This document shows, piece by piece, positions 41,364-49,705 of a stretch of 64,000 bases of DNA. Every line of letters begins with the position of its first letter. Position 1 is the stretch's first letter. Origin of the DNA: Micromonospora sp. PLK6-60 (GTDB lineage: Bacteria; Actinomycetota; Actinomycetes; Mycobacteriales; Micromonosporaceae); the NCBI RefSeq assembly GCF_019890675.1, contig NZ_JAIOAA010000023.1:1-64000 (forward strand), given 5' to 3'. The notes under the pieces are model-generated. The model was not told the origin of the DNA and did not search any database. It saw only the letters and a program-made list of their open reading frames with translations. The translations under genes were made by a program, and so were the position numbers.

Positions 41364-42131
41364 ATGGGCACCGAGTACGCCGACACCGACCAGTTCCGGG
41401 GCGCTGCCTTCCGGGCCGCCGACCTCACCGGCGCCACCTTCCGCGACTGTGACCTGACCGGCGTCCGGATCGTCAGCTCGGAGATCGCGGACCTGCGGGT
41501 CTCCGGGTTCAACGGCACCGCCGGGCGGGTGGTGGTCGACGACGTCGACGTCACCGCGTACGTGTCGGCGGAGCTGGACCGGCGGCACCCGGAGCGGGTG
41601 CGGTTGCGGGCGGTCCGGTCGGCCGACGACCACCGGGCGATGTGGGCGCTGGTGGAGCGGCTCTGGGCGGAGACCATCGCCCGCGCCGAGCGCCTGCCGG
41701 AGCCGGCCCGGCACGAGCGGGTGGACGACGAGTGGTCGCTGGTGGAGACGCTGCGCCACCTGGTCTTCGCCGCCGACACCTGGGTGGGTCGGATGATCCT
41801 CGGCGAGGCGGTGCCGCACCACCGGCTGGCCCTGCCACCGACGGACTATCCGAGCGGCCGCGCCGCGGAGATCGGCGTGGACCTGACCGCTCGGCCGGCG
41901 TACGCGGAGGTGCTGGCGCTGCACGCGGACCGGATGGCCCGCACGGGCCGGGTGGTCGCGGACCTCACCGACGCGGAGCTGGACCGGGTCTGCACGGCGG
42001 AGCTGGCCCCGGTCTGGGGCACCGAGTCGCACCCGGTCGGTGAGTGCCTGCGGGTGCTGATGACGGAGTGCTGCGCGCACCGCCGCTACGCGGAACGGGA
42101 CCTGGCAGTGCTGGAGGCCCGCCCAACCTGA
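41364..42131 (+). CDS. DinB-like protein with N-terminal pentapeptide-type repeats
   Basis: 255 residues, ATG 41364. The first 55 residues contain pentapeptide-like repeats (FRGAAFRAADLTGATFRDCD, LTGVRIVSSEIADLRVSGF). The rest is a DinB four-helix domain: RAMWALVERLWAETIARAER, WSLVETLRHLVFAADTW with a metal-ligand His, and LRVLMTECCAHRRYAERDL with a second His. DinB proteins bind a divalent metal and act in thiol transfer or stress, with most functions unknown. The fusion with pentapeptide repeats recurs in actinomycetes. Confidence 0.8.
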   Translation: MGTEYADTDQFRGAAFRAADLTGATFRDCDLTGVRIVSSEIADLRVSGFNGTAGRVVVDDVDVTAYVSAELDRRHPERVRLRAVRSADDHRAMWALVERLWAETIARAERLPEPARHERVDDEWSLVETLRHLVFAADTWVGRMILGEAVPHHRLALPPTDYPSGRAAEIGVDLTARPAYAEVLALHADRMARTGRVVADLTDAELDRVCTAELAPVWGTESHPVGECLRVLMTECCAHRRYAERDLAVLEARPT

Positions 42132-42260
42132 CCAGACCTCGCCCGCCAGCCGGAGGGAGCCGACTCGCGGCAAGACGCGCCAACCGCCGCCTGGGATACC
42201 GCAGTTCACGGCATGACGCCCCAACCTCACCCCCCACCCGCCCCGACTAGGCTGGCGATC

Positions 42261-43142
42261 ATGCGGATTGGCATCGTGATCCTGCCCGACCAGCGGTGGG
42301 CGCAGGCGCAGCGGCGGTGGCGGCAGGTCGAGGAGTGGGGTTTCGACCACGCCTGGACGTACGACCACCTGGGCTGGCGGGACCTGGTCGACGGGCCGTG
42401 GTTCGACTCGATGGTCACCCTCACCGCGGCGGCCACGGTGACCTCGCGGATCCGGATCGGCACGCTGGTCGCCTCGCCGAACTTCCGGCACCCGGTGGCC
42501 TTCGCCCGGCAGCTCACCGCCCTGGATGACATCTCCGACGGCCGGGTGCTGCTCGGCCTCGGCGCCGGCGGGATCGGCTTCGACTCGGCGGTGCTCGGCG
42601 GCGAGACGCTGCCGCCGCGGCAGCGGGTGGACCGGTTCGGCGAGTTCACCGAGCTGCTCGACCTGGTGCTGCGCGAGGACGGGACGACCTGGCGGGGCGA
42701 CTGGTTCGCCGCCGTGGACGCCCGCAACAACCCCGGCTGCGTGCAGCGGCCCCGGGTGCCGTTCGTGGTCGCCGCCAACGGTCCCCGGTCGATGCGGCTG
42801 GCCACCCGGTTCGGCCAGGGCTGGGTGACCACCGGCACCGGCGGGGACGACCTGACGAGCTGGTGGGACGGCGTCGGCGAGCTGTGCGGCCGGCTGGACC
42901 GGACGCTCGGCGAGGCCGGCCGCGACCCGGCCAGCCTGGACCGTTACCTGTCGCTGGACTCCGCGCCGGAGTTCTCGCTGAGCAGCGCCGACTTCTTCGC
43001 CGAGCAGGTGGCCCGGGCGGCGGCCCTCGGCTTCACCGACGTCATCACCCACTGGCCCCGGGCCAGCAGTTGGTACGCGGGTGACGAGGAGGTCCTGGCG
43101 GACGTGGCGACCCGGCTGCTGCCGGAGCTGCGCACCCCCTGA
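42261..43142 (+). CDS. LLM-class (luciferase-like) F420-dependent oxidoreductase
   Basis: 293 residues from ATG 42261 (MRIGIVILPDQRWAQAQRRW). A TIM-barrel with the markers WGFDHAWTYDHLGWRDL, TSRIRIGTLVASPNFRHPV, LDDISDGRVLLGLGAGGIGF and VPFVVAANGPRSMRLATRFG. The family oxidises or reduces substrates with F420 or FMN; the substrate cannot be told. It is followed by a copy of the intergenic repeat and by a convergent gene. Confidence 0.9.
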   Translation: MRIGIVILPDQRWAQAQRRWRQVEEWGFDHAWTYDHLGWRDLVDGPWFDSMVTLTAAATVTSRIRIGTLVASPNFRHPVAFARQLTALDDISDGRVLLGLGAGGIGFDSAVLGGETLPPRQRVDRFGEFTELLDLVLREDGTTWRGDWFAAVDARNNPGCVQRPRVPFVVAANGPRSMRLATRFGQGWVTTGTGGDDLTSWWDGVGELCGRLDRTLGEAGRDPASLDRYLSLDSAPEFSLSSADFFAEQVARAAALGFTDVITHWPRASSWYAGDEEVLADVATRLLPELRTP

Positions 43143-43160
43143 CCGCGCGCCGACCGGGGT

Positions 43161-43218
43161 GGTGAGAAGGGCACCCTTCTCTACCGTAGGCGTTAACAAG
43201 GGCACCTTCCTTGCACCC
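43161..43218 (-). repeat. Stop-codon-abutting intergenic repeat, copy B (diverged)
   Basis: On the minus strand it begins directly after the TGA of the questin oxidase-like gene: GGGTGCAAGGAAGGTGCCC, then TTGTTAACGCC and the hairpin half GAGAAGGGTGCCCTTCTC. It has the same plan as copies A and C but lower identity. It fills nearly all of the 76 bases between two convergent genes. Confidence 0.7.
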
Positions 43219-44244
43219 TCAGATCAGCTGCCCGGCGTAGCCGGCGGCGGCGAGGACCCGGGCGTCCCCGGTGGCCGCGTGCGAGTCGAGGACCGCGTCG
43301 GCGAGCTTGACCACGTGCTCGTCGCCGTGCCGGGCGGCGCGGGCGAACACCTCGGCCGGGTCGGCCGGCCGCACGGCGGGCGCGCCGGACGGGTGCGCCG
43401 GCGCGTACACCGCGGTGACGGCGGCGGTGGCCGACCAGGCCGCGGCGAGGCTCGCCGCCCACCGCGCCGGGTCGAGGGCCGGCAGGGTCCGCAGCACCGC
43501 GGTGGGCGCGGTGACCGCGTGCACCAGCATCACCGGGTTCTCGTGGCCGAACCGCAGGTAGTCCAGGCTCGCCCGGTGCACCAGCGCGGTCAGCCCCCGC
43601 TGCGCGTCGGCCGGGGTCCGCGCCGGGCGCGGGGCCGTTAGGGCGTGCGACCAGTGGGGTACGTCGGGCAGCCGGCCCAGCCGGTCGCCGATGCCGCCGG
43701 TCCGGTCGGGCAGCCGGGGCAGCGAGTCCAGCGCGTCGACCAGGTCCGTCCGGCCGGTGAGCGGCCCGGCGCCCGGCACCGGTTGCCAGCGGGCGGCCCA
43801 GTAGCCGAGCGCCTGGGCCAGTTCGGTGCGCCGGTCCGGGCTCGCGCCGTCCCCGCCGTCGAGGAGGGCGCGGACGGCGTGGCCGACCCGGATCACGCCG
43901 TGCGTGGCACCGGCGGCGATGCCCGGCAGCAGCCGGGGCCACCAGGTGCCGAGCACCTCGCGCCAGGGCCGTTCGCGCAGTTCGCGCGCGAAGTAGCCGA
44001 GCCAGTCACCGGCCCGCTTCGGGTCGCCGAGCGCCGCCCGCCAGTCGTCGATTGGCCGCAGGCCGCGTGGCGCGTCGTCGAGCCGCTTCAGGTACGCGTC
44101 GAGCCAGCGGTGCACCCGGCCGTCGTGCCCGTGCCGCACCAGCGCCTCCACCGCCATCGGCCCGTGGTTGGAGAGCCAGCCCTCGAACTCCGGCCCGGTG
44201 TGGTGCAGCCGCCGGTACGCCTCGTCCAGAATCCCCGTGTCCAT
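43219..44244 (-). CDS. Questin oxidase-like family protein
   Basis: 341 residues from ATG 44244. Family traits: ILDEAYRRLHHTGPEFEGWL, SNHGPMAVEALVRHGHDGRV, WPRLLPGIAAGATHGVIRVG and a C-terminal DEHVVKLADAVLDSHAATGD. The group is named after fungal questin oxidases that cleave anthraquinones, but bacterial members are uncharacterised. The His-rich segments could bind a metal. No biosynthetic genes lie nearby, so the substrate is open. The phosphoribosyltransferase gene lies 33 bases upstream on the same strand and may be cotranscribed. Confidence 0.75.
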   Translation of the reverse strand: MDTGILDEAYRRLHHTGPEFEGWLSNHGPMAVEALVRHGHDGRVHRWLDAYLKRLDDAPRGLRPIDDWRAALGDPKRAGDWLGYFARELRERPWREVLGTWWPRLLPGIAAGATHGVIRVGHAVRALLDGGDGASPDRRTELAQALGYWAARWQPVPGAGPLTGRTDLVDALDSLPRLPDRTGGIGDRLGRLPDVPHWSHALTAPRPARTPADAQRGLTALVHRASLDYLRFGHENPVMLVHAVTAPTAVLRTLPALDPARWAASLAAAWSATAAVTAVYAPAHPSGAPAVRPADPAEVFARAARHGDEHVVKLADAVLDSHAATGDARVLAAAGYAGQLI

Positions 44245-44277
44245 GCCCCCATCGTGAAACCTCAACCTTCGTGGAGG

Positions 44278-44859
44278 TCAATGGGTGGCCCGGGTGGGCA
44301 GCCGCGCGGCGTCGAGCAGGGCGTGCAGCCGCAGCTCGGCGGCGGTCTCCGGCGGGCAGTCGCGGACCACCACGGCGGTGCCCAGCACCTCGGCGCCCCG
44401 GGCGGCGCAGATGGCGTGCGTGGCGCGGACCTGGGCGCCGGTGGTCAGCCAGTCGTCAACGACCAGCACCCGGTCGCCGGGGCGCAGGTCGTGGTCGCGT
44501 ACGCCCAGCCGGACCCGGCGCCCCCGGAAGTCCGGCCGGCTCTGCGCCCAGCTCACCGGCCCGGCGGGCAGCCGGCCGTCGCCGGCCTTGTAGGCCGGCG
44601 CGAAGCCCACGCCGAGCGCGGTGGCCGCCAGTGGGCCGAGGATCAGCCCGGTCACCGCCGGGGCGACGACCACCGTCGGCCGGGCGGCCCGGAACGGCGC
44701 CACCAGCGCCGGCCCGAGCCCGGCCAGCACCTCGGGGTCGCGCCACCAGCCGGCGACGTCGCTGACCAGGTGGTCGCTGGTCGGGCCGGGGTCGATCCAG
44801 CGGAACAACGCGACGAGGCGTTCGCTCAGCTCAGCGGGCACGGCCCCATCCTGCGGCAC
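44278..44859 (-). CDS. Phosphoribosyltransferase (APRT-like)
   Basis: 193 residues, ATG 44859; GTG 44841 is an alternative with a GGATGGGG stretch before it. The PRPP-binding loop RVLVVDDWLTTGAQVRATH lies near residues 130-148, preceded by TVVVAPAVTGLILGPLAATA and the VGFAPAYKAG hood region. This resembles adenine phosphoribosyltransferase and related purine salvage or regulatory proteins, but base specificity cannot be read. Likely cotranscribed with the questin oxidase-like gene downstream. Confidence 0.8.
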   Translation of the reverse strand: MPQDGAVPAELSERLVALFRWIDPGPTSDHLVSDVAGWWRDPEVLAGLGPALVAPFRAARPTVVVAPAVTGLILGPLAATALGVGFAPAYKAGDGRLPAGPVSWAQSRPDFRGRRVRLGVRDHDLRPGDRVLVVDDWLTTGAQVRATHAICAARGAEVLGTAVVVRDCPPETAAELRLHALLDAARLPTRATH

Positions 44860-45027
44860 GGCGGGCGGCCGGCGCGACGCGGCCCGACCGGCCCACCTCG
44901 ACTCGGATGATCGGCTACACGTATAGCTGTAAATCGGGCTATACCACCATGATCACGTTGACTTCGGAAGTACTTCTCTCGTTACGGTCCGATCTCGGTT
45001 CACCCGATCGACGAAAGGACCAGGTCA

Positions 45028-45708
45028 GTGACGGGTAGGCACACCCTGCGCAACCGCTTCTTCTCCTCGCCGAGCGGTATCGCCGCCACCGCGGCGGTCG
45101 GTGTCGCGCTCGCGGTCGGTGGGACCGTCGGTGCCGTCCAGCTGACCGCCGGCGAGGCGACCACCCCGCCCGTGCTCGACGCCGCCCCGCCGGCCAGCAC
45201 CTCGGCCGCACCGAGCCCCTCGCTCAGCCCCACCCTCTCGCCCAGCCCCACCGTCTCGCCGAGCGCCAGCCCATCGCCGAGCGCCACCGCGACCGCCACT
45301 CCGAAGGCCACCCGGTCCGCGCAGGCGGCGTCGCGGGGCAAGGCCCGGACGGCCAGCCCGAAGCCGACCGCGACCCGGACCGCCAGCCCGAAGCCGACCG
45401 CCGCGAAGAAGACGGCGGCCGTGGTCGACAGCGGCACCTGCGGCGCGTCGTTCTACGACGAGGGGCAGATGACGGCGAACGGCGAGACCTTCGACCCGAG
45501 CGCGCTGACCGCCGCGCACAAGACCCTGCCGTTCAACACCAAGGTCCGGGTCACCAACCCGGACAACGGCAAGTCGGTCACCGTACGGATCAACGACCGC
45601 GGCCCGTACATCGACGGGCGCTGCATCGACCTGTCCCGCGCCGCGTTCGCGGCGATCGCCTCGGTCGACCTCGGCGAGCTGACCGTGAAGTACGAGGTGC
45701 TCGGCTGA
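45028..45708 (+). CDS. RlpA-like double-psi beta-barrel (septal ring lytic transglycosylase-type) secreted protein
   Basis: 226 residues, GTG start with AAGGA nine bases upstream. An N-terminal signal or anchor (SGIAATAAVGVALAVGGTVG) precedes a Ser/Pro/Thr-rich spacer with repeats of SPS and ASPKPTA, about 90 residues long. The C-terminal RlpA domain has CGASFYDEGQMTANGETFD, AAHKTLPFNTKVRVTNPDNG, VRINDRGPYIDGRCIDLSRA, including the catalytic-type Asp. In other bacteria RlpA cuts naked glycan strands at the septum. The spacer would let the domain reach into the wall. Single gene. Confidence 0.9.
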   Translation: MTGRHTLRNRFFSSPSGIAATAAVGVALAVGGTVGAVQLTAGEATTPPVLDAAPPASTSAAPSPSLSPTLSPSPTVSPSASPSPSATATATPKATRSAQAASRGKARTASPKPTATRTASPKPTAAKKTAAVVDSGTCGASFYDEGQMTANGETFDPSALTAAHKTLPFNTKVRVTNPDNGKSVTVRINDRGPYIDGRCIDLSRAAFAAIASVDLGELTVKYEVLG

Positions 45709-45808
45709 TCGGCGGGGCGGGCGTCGACCGGCGGCCGGCCTGGTCCCGTCGGCCAGAACACGCTCGGACGTCAGGGCAGGTTCATGCCACGGTTCATTTT
45801 CTTCAGGC

Positions 45809-46936
45809 ATGCTGTCCGGTGTACGCATGCAGCCCCTTCGGTCGGGCGGTAGCCCGCTGACCCCCGGATCCCGCGCCGGCCTCGGCGCGGCCCTCGGGCT
45901 GCTCGCGATCGTCTCCGCCGTCGAGGCGGCCGACGGCCGCCCGGTGCACTACGTCGCGCTGATGGTGGCCACCCCGTTCCTGGCCGCCGCGCTGGCGTCC
46001 TGGCGGGTGGTGCTCGGCGTGGGCGCGGCGGCCACCCTCACCGGTGCCGGCTTCGCCCTGGCCGAGCCGGAGATGTCACTGGTCACCGCGATCAACGTGG
46101 CCGGCATCGCGCTGGCCACCGCGGTCGCCGCCGGGGTCGCCGCGGTACGCCAGCGCCAGGCCGAGCAGATCGCCCAGCTGTCCAAACTGGCCACGGTGGC
46201 CCAGCAGGCGGTGCTGCGCCCGTTCGGCCCCCGGGTCGGCTCGCTGGCGGTGGCCGCCCGATACATCTCCTCCACCGCCACCGCCGAGATCGGCGGCGAC
46301 CTGTACGAGGCGATGGACACCCCGTACGGCGTCCGCATGATCATCGGTGACGTACGCGGCAAGGGGCTGGACGCGGTCCGGCTGGCCAGCATCGTGCTCG
46401 GCTCCTACCGGCACGTGGCGTACGAGCGCTCCGACCTGCGGGCGGTGGTCACCGACCTGGACCGGGCGGTGGCCCGCAACGTCGGCGACGAGGACTTCGT
46501 CACCGCCGCGCTGGTCGAGGAGCGGGGCGGGACGCTCACCATCGTCAACTGCGGCCACCCGCCGCCGCTGCTGTTGCGCCGCGGGGCGGTCATCCCGCTG
46601 GAGCCGCCGGCCCCGGCCCCGCCGTTGGGCTTCATGCCGGTGGTCCGGCCCCGGGTCGAGCGGCTGGAGCCGGGTGACCGGCTGCTGCTGTTCACCGACG
46701 GCCTCGGCGAGGCCCGCCGGGACGGCGAGTTCTTCCCGACCGCCGACCGGGCCTGGCGGCTGCTCGGCCACGGCACGGTCGCCGACGGGCTGGCCTCCCT
46801 GGAGACCGCGCTGGTCGAGTGGGTGCACGGCCGGCTCGACGACGACATCGCGCTGGTCCTGATGGAATACACCGGCTCGCGTGCCGCCACCCCGGCGGCC
46901 GTCCCGAGCTGGGAGGTCGGCGCGGCGGAGGCGTGA
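45809..46936 (+). CDS. Membrane PP2C-type (SpoIIE/RsbU-like) protein phosphatase
   Basis: 375 residues; ATG 45827 is an equally possible start. Four to five helices in residues 20-115 (GLGAALGLLAIVSAVEA; ALMVATPFLAAALASW; INVAGIALATAVAAGVAA) lead to a SpoIIE domain: YISSTATAEIGGDLYEAMDT, RMIIGDVRGKGLDAVRLAS, FVTAALVEERGGTLTIVNCG and LLLFTDGLGEARRDG, closing with DDDIALVLMEY. The Asp residues for Mn/Mg binding are present. Such phosphatases act on anti-sigma antagonists in partner-switching stress control. No cognate genes are adjacent. Confidence 0.88.
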   Translation: MLSGVRMQPLRSGGSPLTPGSRAGLGAALGLLAIVSAVEAADGRPVHYVALMVATPFLAAALASWRVVLGVGAAATLTGAGFALAEPEMSLVTAINVAGIALATAVAAGVAAVRQRQAEQIAQLSKLATVAQQAVLRPFGPRVGSLAVAARYISSTATAEIGGDLYEAMDTPYGVRMIIGDVRGKGLDAVRLASIVLGSYRHVAYERSDLRAVVTDLDRAVARNVGDEDFVTAALVEERGGTLTIVNCGHPPPLLLRRGAVIPLEPPAPAPPLGFMPVVRPRVERLEPGDRLLLFTDGLGEARRDGEFFPTADRAWRLLGHGTVADGLASLETALVEWVHGRLDDDIALVLMEYTGSRAATPAAVPSWEVGAAEA

Positions 46937-46981
46937 TGGCGGCGGGGACGCCGTCCGGCGAACCGCAGGTGTGTAATTGCC

Positions 46982-46995
46982 ATCACTTCGGTGAT
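46982..46995 (+). terminator. Short hairpin after the PP2C gene
   Basis: ATCAC-TTCG-GTGAT, a small stem on a stable tetraloop, 45 bases after the stop. Weak as a terminator; it could also be a regulatory palindrome of the fadE promoter. Confidence 0.35.
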
Positions 46996-47033
46996 CGGGT
47001 TGTCGCTGCCTACCGGTGAGTAATACAGTCTGG

Positions 47034-47049
47034 GTTACTGATCGGTAAC
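47034..47049. promoter_or_regulatory. Palindromic operator upstream of fadE, shared with etfD
   Basis: GTTAC-TGATCG-GTAAC, 28 bases before the ATG and just after a TAATAC (47021-47026) that looks like a -10 box. It matches the etfD site at 24802-24817 at 13 of 16 positions. Position over the transcript start fits repression. Confidence 0.6.
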
Positions 47050-47076
47050 ACCTGTCCGGAAGCGGGGCCAGCGAGC

Positions 47077-48933
47077 ATGACCCACTACAAGAGCAACGTT
47101 CGGGACCTCGAGTTCAACCTGTTCGAGGTCTTCGGGGCGGACCGGACGTTCGGCCACGAGCCGTACACGGACCTGGATGTCGACACCGCCCGTAGCTTCC
47201 TCTCCGAGGTCGACCGCCTGGCCCGCGAGGACCTGGCCGCCAGCTACCTGGACAGCGACCGCAACCCGCCGGTCTTCGACCCCGCGACGCACACCGCGCC
47301 GCTGCCGGAGTCGTTCAAGAAGTCCTACCGCGCGTTCATGGACTCCGAGTTCTGGCGGCTCGACCTGCCCGAGGCCCTCGGCGGCACGAACGCCCCGCGC
47401 GCCCTCTGGTGGTCGCTGGCCGAGCTGGTGCTCGGCGCCAACGCCCCGGTCTGGATGTACGCCTCCGGCCCGTCCTTCGCGCACGTGCTGCACGTGGAGG
47501 GCACCGAGGAGCAGCAGAAGTGGGCCCGGCTCTTCATCGACAAGCAGTGGGGCTCGACCATGGTGCTGACCGAGCCGGACGCCGGCTCGGACGTCGGCGC
47601 GGGGCGCACCCGGGCCGTGCAGCAGCCGGACGGCTCGTGGCACATCGAGGGCGTCAAGCGCTTCATCACCTCCGGTGAGCACGACCTGAGCGACAACATC
47701 GTGCACTACGTGCTGGCCCGCCCGGTCGGCGTCGAGGGCGCCGGCGGCCCCGGCACCAAGGGCCTGTCCCTGTTCGTGGTGCCGAAGTACCACTTCGACG
47801 CCGAGACCGGTGAGCTGGGCGAGCGCAACGGCGTCTACGCCACAAACGTCGAGCACAAGATGGGCCTGAAGGTCTCCAACACTTGCGAGGTGACCTTCGG
47901 CGAGCACGGCGTACCGGCCAAGGGCTGGCTGCTGGGCGAGAAGCACGACGGCATCCGGCAGATGTTCATGATCATCGAGTACGCCCGGATGATGGTCGGC
48001 ACCAAGGCGATCGCCACCCTCTCCACCGGCTACCTGAACGCCCTGGAGTACGCCAAGAACCGGGTGCAGGGCGCCGACCTGATCCAGCAGGCCGACAAGA
48101 CCGCGCCGCGGGTGACCATCACCCACCACCCCGACGTGCGCCGTTCCCTCATGCTCCAGAAGTCGTACGCCGAGGGGCTGCGGGCGCTGGTCTGCTACAC
48201 CGCCGGCTGGCAGGACAAGGTCGCCATCGCCGAGGCGGCCGGCGACGAGAAGGCCACCAAGCTGGCCAAGCGGGTAAACGACCTGCTGCTTCCGCTGGTC
48301 AAGGGCGTCGGCTCCGAGCGGGCGTACGAGCTGCTCGGCCACGAGTCGCTGCAGACGTACGGCGGCTCCGGCTTCCTCCAGGACTACCCGCTGGAGCAGT
48401 ACGTCCGGGACGCCAAGATCGACACCCTGTACGAGGGCACCACCGCGATCCAGAGCCTCGACCTGATCTTCCGGAAGATCGTCCGGGACAACGGCAAGGC
48501 CCTGCTGGCGGTCGCCGGCGAGATCCAGGAGCACATCGCCTCCGAGGCGGGCAACGGCCAGCTCAAGGAGGAGCGGCAGGCGCTCGGCAAGGCGCTCGCC
48601 GAGGTGCAGAACATCCTCGGCGTGATGACCGGCTGGCTGGGCGAGGCCCAGGCCGGCGACGCCCGGGCGCTCTACAAGGTCGGCCTGAGCAGCCGTCGCT
48701 TCCTGCTCGCCCTCGGCGACGTGGTGGTCGGCTGGCTGCTGCAGAAGCAGGCGGACGTCGCGCTGAAGGCCCTGGCCGGCGAGGTGTCCGCCGCCGACAA
48801 GGCGTTCTACACCGGCAAGGTGGCCGCCGCCCGGTTCTTCGCCCGCGAGGTGCTGCCCCGCATCGGCTCCGACCGGCGGATCATCGAAGGCACCGACCTC
48901 GACCTGATGGACCTCCCAGAAGAGGCCTTCTGA
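47077..48933 (+). CDS. Acyl-CoA dehydrogenase (FadE5-like)
   Basis: 618 residues, about the length of mycobacterial FadE5. N-terminal helical domain (MTHYKSNVRDLEFNLFEVFG), middle FAD-binding beta domain (TMVLTEPDAGSDVGAGRTRA; FITSGEHDLSDN), then the C-terminal helices with the catalytic Glu, E453, in IDTLYEGTTAIQSLDLI, and an extra C-terminal domain of about 120 residues (LGVMTGWLGEAQAGDARALY). It introduces the C2-C3 double bond in acyl-CoA and passes electrons to EtfBA, thus on to EtfD. The operator shared with etfD supports this link. Single gene with its own terminator. Confidence 0.93.
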   Translation: MTHYKSNVRDLEFNLFEVFGADRTFGHEPYTDLDVDTARSFLSEVDRLAREDLAASYLDSDRNPPVFDPATHTAPLPESFKKSYRAFMDSEFWRLDLPEALGGTNAPRALWWSLAELVLGANAPVWMYASGPSFAHVLHVEGTEEQQKWARLFIDKQWGSTMVLTEPDAGSDVGAGRTRAVQQPDGSWHIEGVKRFITSGEHDLSDNIVHYVLARPVGVEGAGGPGTKGLSLFVVPKYHFDAETGELGERNGVYATNVEHKMGLKVSNTCEVTFGEHGVPAKGWLLGEKHDGIRQMFMIIEYARMMVGTKAIATLSTGYLNALEYAKNRVQGADLIQQADKTAPRVTITHHPDVRRSLMLQKSYAEGLRALVCYTAGWQDKVAIAEAAGDEKATKLAKRVNDLLLPLVKGVGSERAYELLGHESLQTYGGSGFLQDYPLEQYVRDAKIDTLYEGTTAIQSLDLIFRKIVRDNGKALLAVAGEIQEHIASEAGNGQLKEERQALGKALAEVQNILGVMTGWLGEAQAGDARALYKVGLSSRRFLLALGDVVVGWLLQKQADVALKALAGEVSAADKAFYTGKVAAARFFAREVLPRIGSDRRIIEGTDLDLMDLPEEAF

Positions 48934-48965
48934 TCCCTTTGGGGCGATCATCCCAGTCTGACCCA

Positions 48966-48999
48966 CAGCGGCCGGCGAGCATGCGCTCGCCGGCCGCTG
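48966..48999 (+). terminator. Hairpin after fadE
   Basis: CAGCGGCCGGCGAGC and GCTCGCCGGCCGCTG, a perfect 15-bp stem on ATGC, 33 bases after the stop. Confidence 0.8.
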
Positions 49000-49016
49000 G
49001 TGTCCGCCTGCAAGAT

Positions 49017-49083
49017 CGCGCTGAATCCTGGTTGTAGTGGTCTCGCTGCGCCTACAAGGCCACTACAACCAGGATTCAGCGCG
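49017..49083. repeat. Large perfect inverted repeat, possible mobile palindromic unit
   Basis: 24-bp perfect arms (49017-49040 and 49060-49083; CGCGCTGAATCC... and its complement) around a 19-base centre. It follows the fadE terminator, so a second terminator is not needed. The arms end with GTTGTAGTGG, which resembles the GTTGTGG arm end of the unit at 60235-60310. Confidence 0.75.
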
Positions 49084-49265
49084 GATCATGGCGGGCCCCC
49101 TGTCGAAGATGACAGCGGAGCGGTGGGGGGCGGAGCGGTGACGGGCCGAATTGCGCGGGCCGAATTGCGCGGGCCGGGTCGGGTAGGCGTGCCGCCTGGC
49201 GGGTAACCGTCACGGACACGTCAGGGGCACGCCCAAGGGCCACCGCACGGGGGAGTGCAGCGCAC

Positions 49266-49535
49266 ATGGGCATTGGCAGCGCCATCTTTCTCATCGCGCT
49301 CGGCGCGATCATGACCTTCGCCATCCGGGCCAACGTCTGGTGGCTGGACCTGCGCGCGGTCGGCTGGGTGTTCATCCTGGCCGGGCTGGCGGTCCTGCTC
49401 ACCACGCTGTGGTTCTGGCAGGACCGGCGCAAGCGGGCACGCACGCTGATCGTGGAGGAGAACCGGCTCTCCCACCCGACGGCGATGATGCCGCCGCCAC
49501 CGGACCCGCCGCCGCCGACCGCCCCACCCTCCTGA
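49266..49535 (+). CDS. DUF6458-type small membrane protein, first paralogue
   Basis: 89 residues, ATG. Two hydrophobic segments: MGIGSAIFLIALGAIMTFAI and VGWVFILAGLAVLLTTLWFW, with the sentence-like turn RANVWWLDLRA between. A basic helix (QDRRKRARTL) and a Pro-rich tail (PPPPDPPPPTAPP) follow. A paralogue with the same start lies 820 bases downstream (50358). Found in many actinomycetes; function unknown. The 3' end has been duplicated in tandem (see 49514-49642). Confidence 0.8.
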   Translation: MGIGSAIFLIALGAIMTFAIRANVWWLDLRAVGWVFILAGLAVLLTTLWFWQDRRKRARTLIVEENRLSHPTAMMPPPPDPPPPTAPPS

Positions 49536-49642
49536 GTCGGCCACCGCGCGGGCCAGGCCCGGTGGGGCCGACCGCCCTCCTGAGCCGGCCACGGCACGGG
49601 TCCGGCCCGGTGGGGCCGACCGCTCCGCCCTCCTGAGCCGCC
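49514..49642 (+). repeat. Tandem duplication across the end of the DUF6458 gene
   Basis: A unit of 48-53 bases beginning CCGACCGC and containing CCTCCTGAG, then CGGCCAC and GGCCCGGTGGGG, occurs two and a half times. The first copy holds the real stop codon TGA; the later copies carry it as unused sequence. Confidence 0.65.
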
Positions 49643-49646
49643 GGAA

Positions 49647-49705
49647 GTGTTAAGCGGGGGCCCCTGCTCTACTAAATGCGTTAACAGGGGGCCCCTCCTT
49701 ACACC
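49647..49705 (-). repeat. Stop-codon-abutting intergenic repeat, copy C
   Basis: On the minus strand it starts directly after the TGA of the SixA-like gene: GGTGTAAGGAGGGGCCCC, then CTGTTAACGCATT and the second GC-rich half GCAGGGGCCCCCGCTTAAC. It aligns with copy A over its full length, with most mismatches in the centre. Confidence 0.8.

Noticed and set aside
44958..44988. Sigma-70-like promoter before the RlpA gene (TTGACT and TACGGT)
   Set aside because: The spacer would be 19 bases and the -10 box is weak, so it is not strong enough to list as a feature.
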